Positions 18,342 to 26,581 of a stretch of 64,000 bases of DNA are shown here, in pieces (positions within the stretch are counted from its first letter, which is position 1; each line of letters opens with the position of its first letter). The DNA is from Streptomyces sp. NBC_00335 (lineage in GTDB: Bacteria; Actinomycetota; Actinomycetes; Streptomycetales; Streptomycetaceae): NCBI RefSeq assembly GCF_036127095.1, contig NZ_CP108006.1, positions 6,501,501 through 6,565,500 of the forward strand. Reading direction: 5' to 3'. The position numbers were made by a program, and so were the translations under genes. Under the pieces are notes generated by a model that saw only the letters and a program-made list of their open reading frames with translations, searched no databases and had not been told where the DNA came from.

Positions 18342-21227
18342 ATGATGGACATGCCGACGGCGTCGCGCGCGCCGGGGCAGTCGGGCGGGGCCGCTTCCGC
18401 CCTGCCGCGGCACGCGGCCGTGTTCCTTCCCGCCGCCGTGCCCCGCGAGAGCCGCATCGCGTTCTGGTCCCCCGACGGGGACGGCCTGCCCGCCGAAGGC
18501 GCCCCGGCCACGCTCCAGGTGGTCCGCCCCCACGGCGAGGGCATCCGTACCCGCACGGTGCCCGCCGTCACGCTGACGGTCACCGCCGCGCTGCCCGTGC
18601 TCGTCCGCGCGGTCCGCAGGCCCGCCACGCATCCCGCGACCCGGGCGTGGGGGACCGCCGCCGTCCAGGCGCTGTCCCTCGTCGCGCGGGGCCGGCTGCT
18701 GCCCGGGCTGACCCCCGAAGGCGTCGACGCCTGGCGGGTCGGGCCCCTCGACGCCGAGGACATCGCGCATCTGCGTGCGGTCGCCGCCGCCCTGCCTCCC
18801 GAGGGATACGCCACCCCGCTCGCCGGCCGCCGCCCGCTCCACCTGCCCGAACCGGAGGCGCTGGTCAGGGCGTTCCTCGACGCCGTCGCCGACAGCCTGC
18901 CCCGGACCCCCGCGGCGCCCTTCGCCGCGGGCCGGCCGTTCGCGGCCCGCGAGCCGCAGCAGGTCCCGGGGATAAGGGACTGGGCCGCGCAGGTCGCCTC
19001 GGGAGCGGACACCGGAGTCGGGATCTCGCTCCGCCTCGACCTGTCCTCCTTCCGCCTCTTCGACGAGGCCGAGACCGGGACGGAACCGGAGGAGGACGTG
19101 CGCCGCGCCGGGGCCGCCGTCGTCCAGGTGCACAGCCTCGCCGACCCGACCCTGGTCACGGACGCCTCGATGCTCTGGGCGGGCGCCGCCGCGGCCGGCT
19201 TCGGGCCCCGCGCCCGGATCGACGCCGTCCTCGCGCTGCGCCGGGCGGCCCGGGTCTGGCCGCCGCTGCTGCGGCTGCTGGACCAGCCGGTTCCCGATGT
19301 GCTGGCCCTGTCGGACCCCGAGCTCGAAGACCTGCTGGGCCGGGCCGCGACCCGGCTGGCGGAGGCCGGAGTCCTGGTCCACTGGCCGCGCGAGCTGGCT
19401 CGTACGCTGTCCGCGACCGCGGTCGTACGGTCCACCGCGCCCGGTTCCGCCACCGACGGCACCGCCTTCTTCGACGCCGAGCACCTCTTCGCCTTCTCCT
19501 GGGAGCTGGCGCTCGGCGGCGACCGGCTCACCCCGGGGGAGATGGACGCGCTCGCGCAGGCCCACCGGCCGGTCGTGCGGCTGCGCGACCAGTGGGTGCG
19601 GGTCGATCCGGAGCTGGTGCGCAAGGCCCGCAAGCGGGAGCTGGGCCTACTGGAGCCGGTGGACGCGCTGGCCGCCGCACTGACGGGGACGGTCGAGGTC
19701 GAGGTCGAGGGGGAGCCCGTGGCCGCGGTGCCGGTGGGGGCGCTGGCCGCCCTGCGGGACCGGCTGACCGGGGAGCTGGCCCCGCTGCCCCAGCCGGCCG
19801 GGCTCAAGGCCACTCTGCGCGACTACCAGGCCCGCGGTCTGGCCTGGCTCGACCTGATGACCTCGCTCGGACTCGGCGGCTGCCTCGCCGACGACATGGG
19901 CCTGGGCAAGACCGTCACCCTGATCGCGCTCCACCTGCACCGCGCCCGTCCCGAGCCGACCCTGGTGGTCTGCCCGGCCTCACTGCTCGGCAACTGGCAG
20001 CGGGAGATCGAGAGGTTCGCCCCCGGTACGCCGGTGCGCCGCTTCCACGGCGCCGGCCGCAGCCTCGACGGGCTGGAAGGCCAAGGCGGCGGGGGATTCG
20101 TCCTCACCACCTACGGAACCATGCGCGCGGGAGCGGCCCGGCTGGCCGAACAGTCCTGGGGCATGGTCGTCGCGGACGAGGCCCAGCACGTCAAGAACCC
20201 GCACTCGGCGACCGCGAAGGCGCTGCGCACGATCCCGGCGCCCGCGCGGGTGGCGCTGACCGGCACCCCCGTGGAGAACAACCTCTCCGAGCTGTGGGCG
20301 CTCCTCGACTGGACCACGCCCGGACTGCTCGGCCCGCTCACCGCGTTCCGGGCCCGGCACGCCCGGCCCGTGGAGCACCAGACGGAGGAGGACGGGGGCA
20401 ACGAGGCGGCGGTCGCCCGACTGGCCGCGCTGGTCCGGCCGTTCCTGCTGCGGCGCAAGAAGTCCGATCCGGGGATCGCCCCCGAACTGCCGCCGAAGAC
20501 GGAGACCGACCACCCCGTGTCCCTCACCCGCGAGCAGGCTTCCCTCTACCAAGCGGCGGTGGACGAGGCGATGGCCGTGATCGGCGCGAGCGAGGGCATC
20601 GAGCGGCGCGGCATGATCATGAAGCTGCTGGCCTCGCTCAAGCAGATCTGCAACCACCCCGCGCAGTTCTTGAAGGAGGACCAGCCCCGGATCGCGCACC
20701 GTTCCGGGAAGCTGGCCCTCCTCGACGAGCTGCTCGACACGATCCTGGCCGAGGGCGGATCCGTGCTGGTCTTCACGCAGTACGTGACGATGGCCCGGCT
20801 CATCGAGCGCCATCTGACGGCGCGCGGGATCTCCCACCAACTGCTGCACGGGGGCACGCCCGTTCCGCGCCGCGAGGAGCTCGTGGACCGCTTCCAGGCG
20901 GGCGAGTTCCCGGTGTTTCTGCTCTCCCTCAAGGCCGCGGGCACCGGGCTCAACCTCACCCGCGCCGGCCACGTCATCCACTACGACCGCTGGTGGAACC
21001 CGGCCGTCGAGGAACAGGCCACCGACCGCGCCTACCGCATCGGCCAGACCCAGCCCGTCCAGGTCCACCGCATCATCGCGGAGGGCACCGTCGAGGACCG
21101 GATCGCCGAAATGCTGGAGGCGAAGCGGGCGCTGGCCGATGCCGTGCTCGGCTCCGGCGAGACGGCGCTGACCGAGCTCACCGACCGCGAGCTGGCCGAC
21201 CTCGTCTCCCTGCGCAGGCCCGGATGA
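18342..21227 (+). CDS. SNF2-family DEAD/DEAH helicase
   Basis: The 961-residue product has a long N-terminal region of about 480 residues, a bacterial SNF2-associated domain, then a Swi2/Snf2 ATPase. Walker A is DDMGLGKT with Lys523, motif II is DEAQ starting at Asp612, and the second RecA lobe has FTQYVTMARLI, LLSLKAAGTGLNLTRA, YDRWWNPAVEEQATDRAYRIGQ. These enzymes translocate on double-stranded DNA to remodel protein-DNA complexes. It overlaps the SWIM-domain gene by ATGA, so the two products are likely made together. The ATG at 18342 has GAGAGGGGGG just upstream; an ATG one codon later is equally possible. Confidence 0.93.
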   Translation: MMDMPTASRAPGQSGGAASALPRHAAVFLPAAVPRESRIAFWSPDGDGLPAEGAPATLQVVRPHGEGIRTRTVPAVTLTVTAALPVLVRAVRRPATHPATRAWGTAAVQALSLVARGRLLPGLTPEGVDAWRVGPLDAEDIAHLRAVAAALPPEGYATPLAGRRPLHLPEPEALVRAFLDAVADSLPRTPAAPFAAGRPFAAREPQQVPGIRDWAAQVASGADTGVGISLRLDLSSFRLFDEAETGTEPEEDVRRAGAAVVQVHSLADPTLVTDASMLWAGAAAAGFGPRARIDAVLALRRAARVWPPLLRLLDQPVPDVLALSDPELEDLLGRAATRLAEAGVLVHWPRELARTLSATAVVRSTAPGSATDGTAFFDAEHLFAFSWELALGGDRLTPGEMDALAQAHRPVVRLRDQWVRVDPELVRKARKRELGLLEPVDALAAALTGTVEVEVEGEPVAAVPVGALAALRDRLTGELAPLPQPAGLKATLRDYQARGLAWLDLMTSLGLGGCLADDMGLGKTVTLIALHLHRARPEPTLVVCPASLLGNWQREIERFAPGTPVRRFHGAGRSLDGLEGQGGGGFVLTTYGTMRAGAARLAEQSWGMVVADEAQHVKNPHSATAKALRTIPAPARVALTGTPVENNLSELWALLDWTTPGLLGPLTAFRARHARPVEHQTEEDGGNEAAVARLAALVRPFLLRRKKSDPGIAPELPPKTETDHPVSLTREQASLYQAAVDEAMAVIGASEGIERRGMIMKLLASLKQICNHPAQFLKEDQPRIAHRSGKLALLDELLDTILAEGGSVLVFTQYVTMARLIERHLTARGISHQLLHGGTPVPRREELVDRFQAGEFPVFLLSLKAAGTGLNLTRAGHVIHYDRWWNPAVEEQATDRAYRIGQTQPVQVHRIIAEGTVEDRIAEMLEAKRALADAVLGSGETALTELTDRELADLVSLRRPG

Positions 21228-22432
21228 TCACCGCGCGCGACGACCGCCGCCGCACCTTCGAGACCGTGCCGCCGGGGGTGGAGGCCGTCAGCTGGTGGGG
21301 CCGGGCCTGGGTGTCCGCCCTGGAGACGGTGGCCCGCGACGGAGCCCGCCTGACCCGGGGGCGGACGTACGCCGCCGAGGGCCACGTCGACGCCGTCACC
21401 ATCACCCCGGGCCGGATCGTGGCCTACGTACGGGGCAGCCGGCCGCGGCCATACCGCACCGAGCTGTCCCTGCCCGCCTTCTCGGACACCGAGTGGAGCG
21501 AGCTGCTCGAATCGGTGGTCGCCGATCCGACGGCGCTGGCCGCGCTGCTGGAGCGGGAGGTCCCGGAGTCCCTCTCCGAGTCGGTCCTGCCCGGTGCGGG
21601 AGAGCTCGTGCCGCGCTGCTCCTGCCCCGACGTCGCCCGCCCGCCCTGCAAGCACGCCGCGGCCCTCTGCTACCGCGCGGCCCGGCTCCTGGACGCCGAC
21701 CCCTTCGTCCTGCTCCTGCTGCGCGGCCGCGGGGAGCGGGAGCTGCTGGAGGAGCTCACCCGCCGCAACGCCGCCCACGCCGCACGTGAACAGCCCGATG
21801 AGACACCGGACTTCCCCGGCGTACCCGCCCGTGCCGCGCTGGTCCGCACCGTGCTGCCGCCACTGCCCGCTCCGCTGGCGGCGCCCTCCGCCGTCGGGAT
21901 GCCGCCCGCGTATCCGGCCGACCCGGCGGCCCCGGACCCGCTCGCCCTGGACCAGCTCGCCGCGGACGCGGCCGCCCGCGCCCTGGCGCTGTTGCGCACC
22001 GCCGAGGATCCGATGGCCGGGCTGAGCCGCTGGCAGGACGCCGTCCGGCTGGCCTCGGCCCATCCCACCGCCGGGCTCACCGGCGCCGCCCGCGCCCTCT
22101 ACCGCGAGCTGGCCCGCGCCACGGGACGCAGCACCACGGACCTGGCCCGGGGGGCGGCCGCCTGGAGGCAGGGCGGTCTGCCCGCCCTGCTCGCCCTCGA
22201 AGAGCCCTGGGACCCGCCGGCGGGCCCCTTCGACCGGGCCCGCCCGGCGCTCCTCGCCGCCGCCCAGGGCGCGTTCCGCCCCGACCGGAACCGGCTGACG
22301 GGCACCGGCCGGCAGCTCCGGCTCGGCCGGGACGCCCTCTGGTACTCCTACGAGAACCGCCTGGGCGACGACGACTGGTGGCCCACGGGCCGCCGCCCCT
22401 CGCCGGACCCGGTCACGGCCCTGCTGGGCTGA
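21224..22432 (+). CDS. SWIM zinc-finger protein, partner of the SNF2 helicase
   Basis: The 402-residue protein carries a SWIM zinc finger, CSCPDVARPPCKHAAAL (about residues 129-145), with the C-x-C-x(n)-C-x-H ligand pattern. The N-terminal part, including SWWGRAWVSALE and RTYAAEGHVDAVTITPGRIVAYVRGSR, is the conserved region of SWIM proteins found beside bacterial SNF2 helicases. It probably binds DNA or the helicase. Its ATG overlaps the helicase stop (ATGA). Its 3-prime end overlaps the convergent HAD-like gene by 20 bp. Confidence 0.9.
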   Translation: MITARDDRRRTFETVPPGVEAVSWWGRAWVSALETVARDGARLTRGRTYAAEGHVDAVTITPGRIVAYVRGSRPRPYRTELSLPAFSDTEWSELLESVVADPTALAALLEREVPESLSESVLPGAGELVPRCSCPDVARPPCKHAAALCYRAARLLDADPFVLLLLRGRGERELLEELTRRNAAHAAREQPDETPDFPGVPARAALVRTVLPPLPAPLAAPSAVGMPPAYPADPAAPDPLALDQLAADAAARALALLRTAEDPMAGLSRWQDAVRLASAHPTAGLTGAARALYRELARATGRSTTDLARGAAAWRQGGLPALLALEEPWDPPAGPFDRARPALLAAAQGAFRPDRNRLTGTGRQLRLGRDALWYSYENRLGDDDWWPTGRRPSPDPVTALLG

Positions 22433-22958
22433 GCCCGGCCGCCCAGCGGTCGAGGGTGGTGAAGTCCTGCGGGCGCAGGCCGTGGCGGGGGTGGATGCGC
22501 AGGAGCAGGGCCGGGGCCGGGTGGTGGGCGGCGACCCAGGCGCGGTCCCGGGGCGTGATCAAGTCGTCGACCCAGGCGAAGGGGCGGCCGGCCGCCCATT
22601 CCACGAGCGGGCGGGTCTTCCAGAAGAGGCCGTCGGGGTCGCGGGTGAAGAGTTCCGGCCACTCGATGACAGGAAGATCAGCGGGTAGTCCGATGTGCGG
22701 GGAGATCAGTGTGTTGGCCTCGTGCGTCCAGGCGGTGGCCCAGGCGATTTCGTAGGGCAGGGCCAGCAGCCGGGCGCCGTGGGCCGGGTGCAGGCGCACC
22801 CGCAGGCCGCGCCTGGTGCTGCGGGATTCCGGTGCGCGGTAGGACAGCCAGATGCTCGGACGCATCCGGTGGCTGGTGTATCCGCGGAGACCCGCGAGGC
22901 GGGACCGGAAGGGGTTGAGGGGGCCGTCCACGTCGAGGAGGAGCAGTGGGCGAGTCAT
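22413..22958 (-). CDS. HAD-like domain protein (secondary thiolation/phosphatase-like hypothetical)
   Basis: The 181-residue product begins MTRPLLLLDVDGPLNPF, a HAD motif I (DxDGPLN). It has FAWVDDLITPRDRAW near the C-terminus, which resembles HAD motif IV with acidic residues. It lacks a clear Ser/Thr motif II by eye, so phosphatase activity is uncertain. The family is common in streptomycetes as a HAD domain-containing hypothetical protein. No ribosome-binding site precedes the ATG. It diverges from the chaplin gene. Confidence 0.75.
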   Translation of the reverse strand: MTRPLLLLDVDGPLNPFRSRLAGLRGYTSHRMRPSIWLSYRAPESRSTRRGLRVRLHPAHGARLLALPYEIAWATAWTHEANTLISPHIGLPADLPVIEWPELFTRDPDGLFWKTRPLVEWAAGRPFAWVDDLITPRDRAWVAAHHPAPALLLRIHPRHGLRPQDFTTLDRWAAGLSPAGP

Positions 22959-23008
22959 GAAGTAGGGATTACCCAGTACACGATGGAGTGAAATGCCTAC
23001 CGGCGCTA

Positions 23009-23034
23009 TAACCCGAATGGGGTTACGGCGTTGT
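23009..23034 (+). promoter_or_regulatory. Candidate ECF-sigma promoter with palindrome upstream of the chaplin gene
   Basis: TAACCC (23009-23014) and GGGTTA (23020-23025) form a perfect inverted repeat with a 5-nt spacer. The AAC in its left arm (23010-23012) is 16 nt from CGT (23029-23031) in GGCGTTGT. AAC in -35 and CGT in -10 with this spacing is the usual ECF-sigma pattern. Chaplin genes are known targets of the ECF factor BldN, so the match is meaningful but unproven. Further hairpins, including CCTTCCGGAAGG at 23063-23074, lie between here and the start codon. Confidence 0.45.
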
Positions 23035-23085
23035 TTCCGGTACGGGTGCAAGGCCCGTGGACCCTTCCGGAAGGCAGGAAATCTG

Positions 23086-23817
23086 ATGCGTCACAGTCGT
23101 CGGAATGGCTTGATCGCGGCGGTGGTTGCGGGGGGTGGACTCGCGGTCGCGGGTGCGGGTGGCTTCGCCTACGCCGACGCGGAGGCGGGCGGGCAGGCCG
23201 TGCGTTCGCCGGGGGTGCTGTCGGGGAACCTGCTGCAACTGCCGGTGCACGCACCGGTGAACGTGTGCGGGAACACCGTGAGCGTGGTCGGCGTGCTCAA
23301 CTCGGCGGCCGGGAACCGGTGCGTCAACGCGGACCAGGGCGGCGGGAAGCCCGGCAAGCCGGGCCATCCCGGGCCGGGGTCGTCCGGCCCCTCGCACCCC
23401 TCGAAACCCGGCGCCGGAAACGGTGCGGGGAACGGCGGCCAGAGCGGCCCCGGCCGGGGTGCAGTGGCAGAGGGGCGCGGAAAGGATTCTCCGGGGCTGC
23501 TGTCCGGCAACGGGCTCCAGCTCCCCGTCCAGGTGCCGGTCAACATCAGCGGCAACTCGGTGAGCGTCGTCGGCGTCGGCAACTCCTCCGTGGGCAACAC
23601 CTCCGTCAACGGCATGCCCCCGGTCGTCGGCAAGCCCGTGCAGCCGCCCGTCCGGCCGCCCGTCGCCGTGCGGCCGGTCACCCCGCCGGCCCCGCCGCGC
23701 AACCACCCCTCCGCGCTCGCCCACACCGGGGCCGAGGACCTGGGATACCTGCTGTCCGGCGGCGGCGCCATGCTGCTCGGCGGAGTGCTGCTCTACCGCC
23801 GGTTCCGGCTCAACTAG
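23086..23817 (+). CDS. Long chaplin with two chaplin domains and sortase signal
   Basis: Chaplins assemble into amphipathic fibrils that coat aerial hyphae. The 243-residue product has a signal peptide ending near AYADA (about residue 28), chaplin domain 1 (about 42-83, GVLSGNLLQLPVHAPVNVCG to GNRCVN) with the usual two Cys residues, and a Gly/Pro/Ser linker. Chaplin domain 2 (about 140-178, GLLSGNGLQLPVQVPVNISG to GNTSVN) has Ser and Thr in place of both Cys. A Pro-rich stalk and a sorting signal LAHTG-hydrophobic helix-RRFRLN follow. LAxTG is the SrtE-type signal, so the protein should be linked to peptidoglycan. The ATG at 23086 has GGCAGGAA upstream. Its end overlaps the DUF2293 gene by 8 bp. 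Confidence 0.92.
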   Translation: MRHSRRNGLIAAVVAGGGLAVAGAGGFAYADAEAGGQAVRSPGVLSGNLLQLPVHAPVNVCGNTVSVVGVLNSAAGNRCVNADQGGGKPGKPGHPGPGSSGPSHPSKPGAGNGAGNGGQSGPGRGAVAEGRGKDSPGLLSGNGLQLPVQVPVNISGNSVSVVGVGNSSVGNTSVNGMPPVVGKPVQPPVRPPVAVRPVTPPAPPRNHPSALAHTGAEDLGYLLSGGGAMLLGGVLLYRRFRLN

Positions 23818-24484
23818 CCTGCGCGGGCGCCTCGGAACCCGCCCGCCAGCCGTCCAGGATCGCGTCGATCCGGGGCGCCAGCCGGGCCCGGGCCGCGAAC
23901 CGCGGCACGCCCCCCATCAGCAGGGCGTCGTATTCGGTGTCCAGGTGCCGTACGGCCGCCCGTACCGCCGCGTACACGGCCGGCGGGTCCAGGGCCCGGC
24001 CGGCCGCGCTGCGGCCCACCCGGCCGCTGCCGCGCACCGAGGCGTGCGCGGCGATGGCCCCGGCCCGGTCGGCCGGGCACCCGGGGAACAGGCGCAGGAT
24101 CTCGGCGGCGAAGGCCGCCGTGAACCGGGTGTCCTCGGCCGCGCGGCGCAGCCGGTCGCGCTCCCGCCGGCGGGCCCGCGCCTCGGCGTCCGCGAGGCAG
24201 GCCCGCTCGGCGCGGGCCAGGGCCGCGTCCTCGACGAGGATGCCGAGGCGCTCGTAGCGGCGGCGGCGCCGGTGGAAGCGCAGGACGACCGCGGACAGGG
24301 AACTGGCCTCGTGGGCCCGGCGGGTGAGGGCCGTGTCGCCGCGCGGCACGTAGACGAGGTGTCCGAGGTCGGCGCAGTCCAGGCAACGGGGCACGCCGGC
24401 CTCGCGGACGAGACGGCGCAGGGGGCCCTGCCTGCACTCCGCGCAGTGGATCTGTTTCGTAGACTCGAAAACGACCAGGCTCAT
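23810..24484 (-). CDS. DUF2293 domain protein
   Basis: The 224-residue cytoplasmic protein starts with a possible zinc-binding CAECRQGPLRR and PRCLDCADLGH pair (CxxC ... CxxC, about residues 14-39). The DUF2293 region follows, including TRFTAAFAAEILRLFPGCPADRAGAIAAHASVRGSGRVGRS and ALLMGGVPRFAARARL. The four-Cys N-terminus suggests a zinc ribbon. Function is unknown. The start ATG at 24484 has no ribosome-binding site. It converges on the chaplin gene. Confidence 0.8.
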   Translation of the reverse strand: MSLVVFESTKQIHCAECRQGPLRRLVREAGVPRCLDCADLGHLVYVPRGDTALTRRAHEASSLSAVVLRFHRRRRRYERLGILVEDAALARAERACLADAEARARRRERDRLRRAAEDTRFTAAFAAEILRLFPGCPADRAGAIAAHASVRGSGRVGRSAAGRALDPPAVYAAVRAAVRHLDTEYDALLMGGVPRFAARARLAPRIDAILDGWRAGSEAPAQAS

Positions 24485-24625
24485 GCCGAACTGATACCGC
24501 CGTTCAGGCCGTATATCACCTTGTAAGTATGGGTACTTGCGGTTTCACAGAGTCTTCCCTGACCTCATGGTGTCCTCCTACCGTGAGTCGAGTGGGCCGC
24601 GGCCGGTCCATGGAGGAGGGGAAAC

Positions 24626-25015
24626 ATGGCTGGACGGCAGGCTACGGTCGGACGCCCGAGGGTTGCGGGCAGGCGTCCGAAAGCGGAGGTGGTCTCCGAC
24701 CTCGTGGTGCGGGAGGTCGAGATCCAGCCTGGCGGCTGCACCGGCTGGCACTACCACCGCGTCCCCTTGATGGCGGTGGTCAAGTCCGGCACCCTGACGC
24801 GGATCCTGCGCGACGGCACGGTCGAGGTGCATCACACCGGCACCAGCTTCGTCGAGCCCGCCGGCCGCCGTCACGTCCACCTCGGCCGCAACCTCGGCTC
24901 CGTGCCCGTCGTGCTCTGCGTGACCGCCGCCCTCGCCCAGGGCGACCCCTTCGCGCTTCCGGCGCAGGCCCCGCCCGGGGCCACGCCCTGCGCGTGCCCC
25001 ACGCGGACGCGGTGA
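24626..25015 (+). CDS. Cupin-domain protein
   Basis: The 129-residue protein has a basic N-terminus and one cupin barrel. Cupin motif 1 is PGGCTGWHYHRVPLMAVVKSGTLT (about residues 36-59) with two His metal ligands, and motif 2 is GTSFVEPAGRRHVHLGRN (about 72-89). The substrate is not deducible; it may bind a metal and a small molecule. GGAGGAGGGG precedes the ATG at 24626. Confidence 0.85.
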   Translation: MAGRQATVGRPRVAGRRPKAEVVSDLVVREVEIQPGGCTGWHYHRVPLMAVVKSGTLTRILRDGTVEVHHTGTSFVEPAGRRHVHLGRNLGSVPVVLCVTAALAQGDPFALPAQAPPGATPCACPTRTR

Positions 25016-25043
25016 GCCCCGGCCCCGCGAACCGGGTCATCGC

Positions 25044-26489
25044 TCAGACGAGCCGGCGGATCTCCCCGCGCACGCGGTAGAAGCCCCCGGCCGCGGGGTG
25101 CAGGCCGTCCACCACGTACCGGGCGCCGGGCTCCCGTATCCCGCGCGGGAACTGCACGTTCCAGGAAGGGTCGAATCCGCCCGACACCACCTGTACGCGC
25201 ATCCGCTGGCCCTGCTGCACGCACTCCACGACGACACCGCCGGCGGGCACCGAGGACACGGACACCGTCGCCACCGCGGCGGGGCTGGCGGCCGGGGTGA
25301 AGACGGGCAGGGCCGCCGCCGACTTCACGTCCACGGCCGTCGGCACCGACCCCTCCCGGGCGGCCGCGATCGCGGCCTCGCTCGCGTCCACGCACACCAG
25401 CGAACCGTCCGTGGTCACCAAGTACAGCCGCTCGTCCAGATACTGCATCGACAGCGCGGCCCCGCTGCCGGTGCCCAGCTTCCACAGCCGCCGCCCGTCG
25501 GCGTCGAAGCAGTACACGGACGACGCGAGGTCGCCGGCGAAGACGTGCCGTCCGTCCGGTGAGGTCGCGCACGAGTAGACCGCCGCGTCGCACCGGTACG
25601 AGGCCTCCAGCGCACCCGTCGCCTTCGACAGCCGCTCCACCGTGTTGCGGCCGGTCCCCGCGTACACCGCGTGGTCCTCCTGCCAGCCGAACAGCACCGC
25701 CCCGTTGGTCTGGGTGTGCCACAACTGCCCGCCGCCGTCCGGGGCGTAGGCCGTGACCCCCTTGCTGTGGCCGTGGTAGACGGCCCGCTCGTCCGCCCGC
25801 ACCATCCACGCGTGCTCACCGGACGAGCGCCGCGACCACTGGAACTCGTCCTCGTGGTCGATGACCGTCAGCCCGCCGCCCGCGTCGGACACGTTGAGCA
25901 CGCCCTCGCGGATGTCGAGCCAGAAGATGTCCACGTCGGCCGCGATGTCGTACGCCCCGAACGGAACCTTCGAGGACAGGTCGTACACCGTGCCGTCGTC
26001 GCAGCCCGCGTAGATCCAGAACTCGTCCGCCACCAGGCACTTCACCCCGTCCGGCAGCGAGTACCGGGCCAGCACCTCACCGTCGTGGCTCACCGTGTAG
26101 ACGTCTCCGGCCTGGTTGCCGACCCAGCAGCGGTCCTCGTCCACGTGGATCCCGAAGGCGGAGGACCCCGTACGGAACCGCCACAGCACCGGGGCCGCCG
26201 CGCGTGCGGTGGACGGGGTCGCGGTCACCTGGCGGCGCGTCACCGACCGGGCCGCGCGGGCTCCCCGCACCGCCGGGGCGTAGCCCTTGCGGACCTTCTC
26301 CCCGATCTTCTTGGCGGCGGCGGCCCGCGCCTTCTCGGCGGTCGGGAAGGAGGAGTTCTGCAGCTGGCCGTCCGCGCCGATGCGTCCGTACCGCACGGAG
26401 ACGGCGGTGCCGTCGACGGTGACCTCGTAGAACTTGTGGGCACCGCCGTCCTCCTGGGACAGCTCCAGATACGTCGTCTCCCGAGCCAT
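25044..26489 (-). CDS. WGR domain fused to a PQQ-like beta-propeller
   Basis: Residues 1-75 form a WGR domain (TYLELSQEDGGAHKFYEVTVDGTAVSVRYGRIG, with the conserved YGRIG instead of WGR). Residues 100-390 form a beta-propeller with repeats such as HVDEDRCWVGNQAGDVYTVSHDGEVLARYSLPDG and DERAVYHGHSKGVTAYAPDGGGQLWHTQTNG. The C-terminal segment (about 400-481) is a short beta domain. In PARPs, WGR domains sense DNA breaks, but bacterial WGR proteins are mostly uncharacterised. There is no signal peptide, so the propeller is cytoplasmic. GGGGAGGGG precedes the ATG. Confidence 0.85.
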   Translation of the reverse strand: MARETTYLELSQEDGGAHKFYEVTVDGTAVSVRYGRIGADGQLQNSSFPTAEKARAAAAKKIGEKVRKGYAPAVRGARAARSVTRRQVTATPSTARAAAPVLWRFRTGSSAFGIHVDEDRCWVGNQAGDVYTVSHDGEVLARYSLPDGVKCLVADEFWIYAGCDDGTVYDLSSKVPFGAYDIAADVDIFWLDIREGVLNVSDAGGGLTVIDHEDEFQWSRRSSGEHAWMVRADERAVYHGHSKGVTAYAPDGGGQLWHTQTNGAVLFGWQEDHAVYAGTGRNTVERLSKATGALEASYRCDAAVYSCATSPDGRHVFAGDLASSVYCFDADGRRLWKLGTGSGAALSMQYLDERLYLVTTDGSLVCVDASEAAIAAAREGSVPTAVDVKSAAALPVFTPAASPAAVATVSVSSVPAGGVVVECVQQGQRMRVQVVSGGFDPSWNVQFPRGIREPGARYVVDGLHPAAGGFYRVRGEIRRLV

Positions 26490-26581
26490 GACAGACCCCT
26501 CCCCAAGGCCGGGCCACCGACCCCCTGTGCGCCGGTGATCCCTCCTGAAAAACGTTAGGGGCCACCACTGACAATGGGCTG

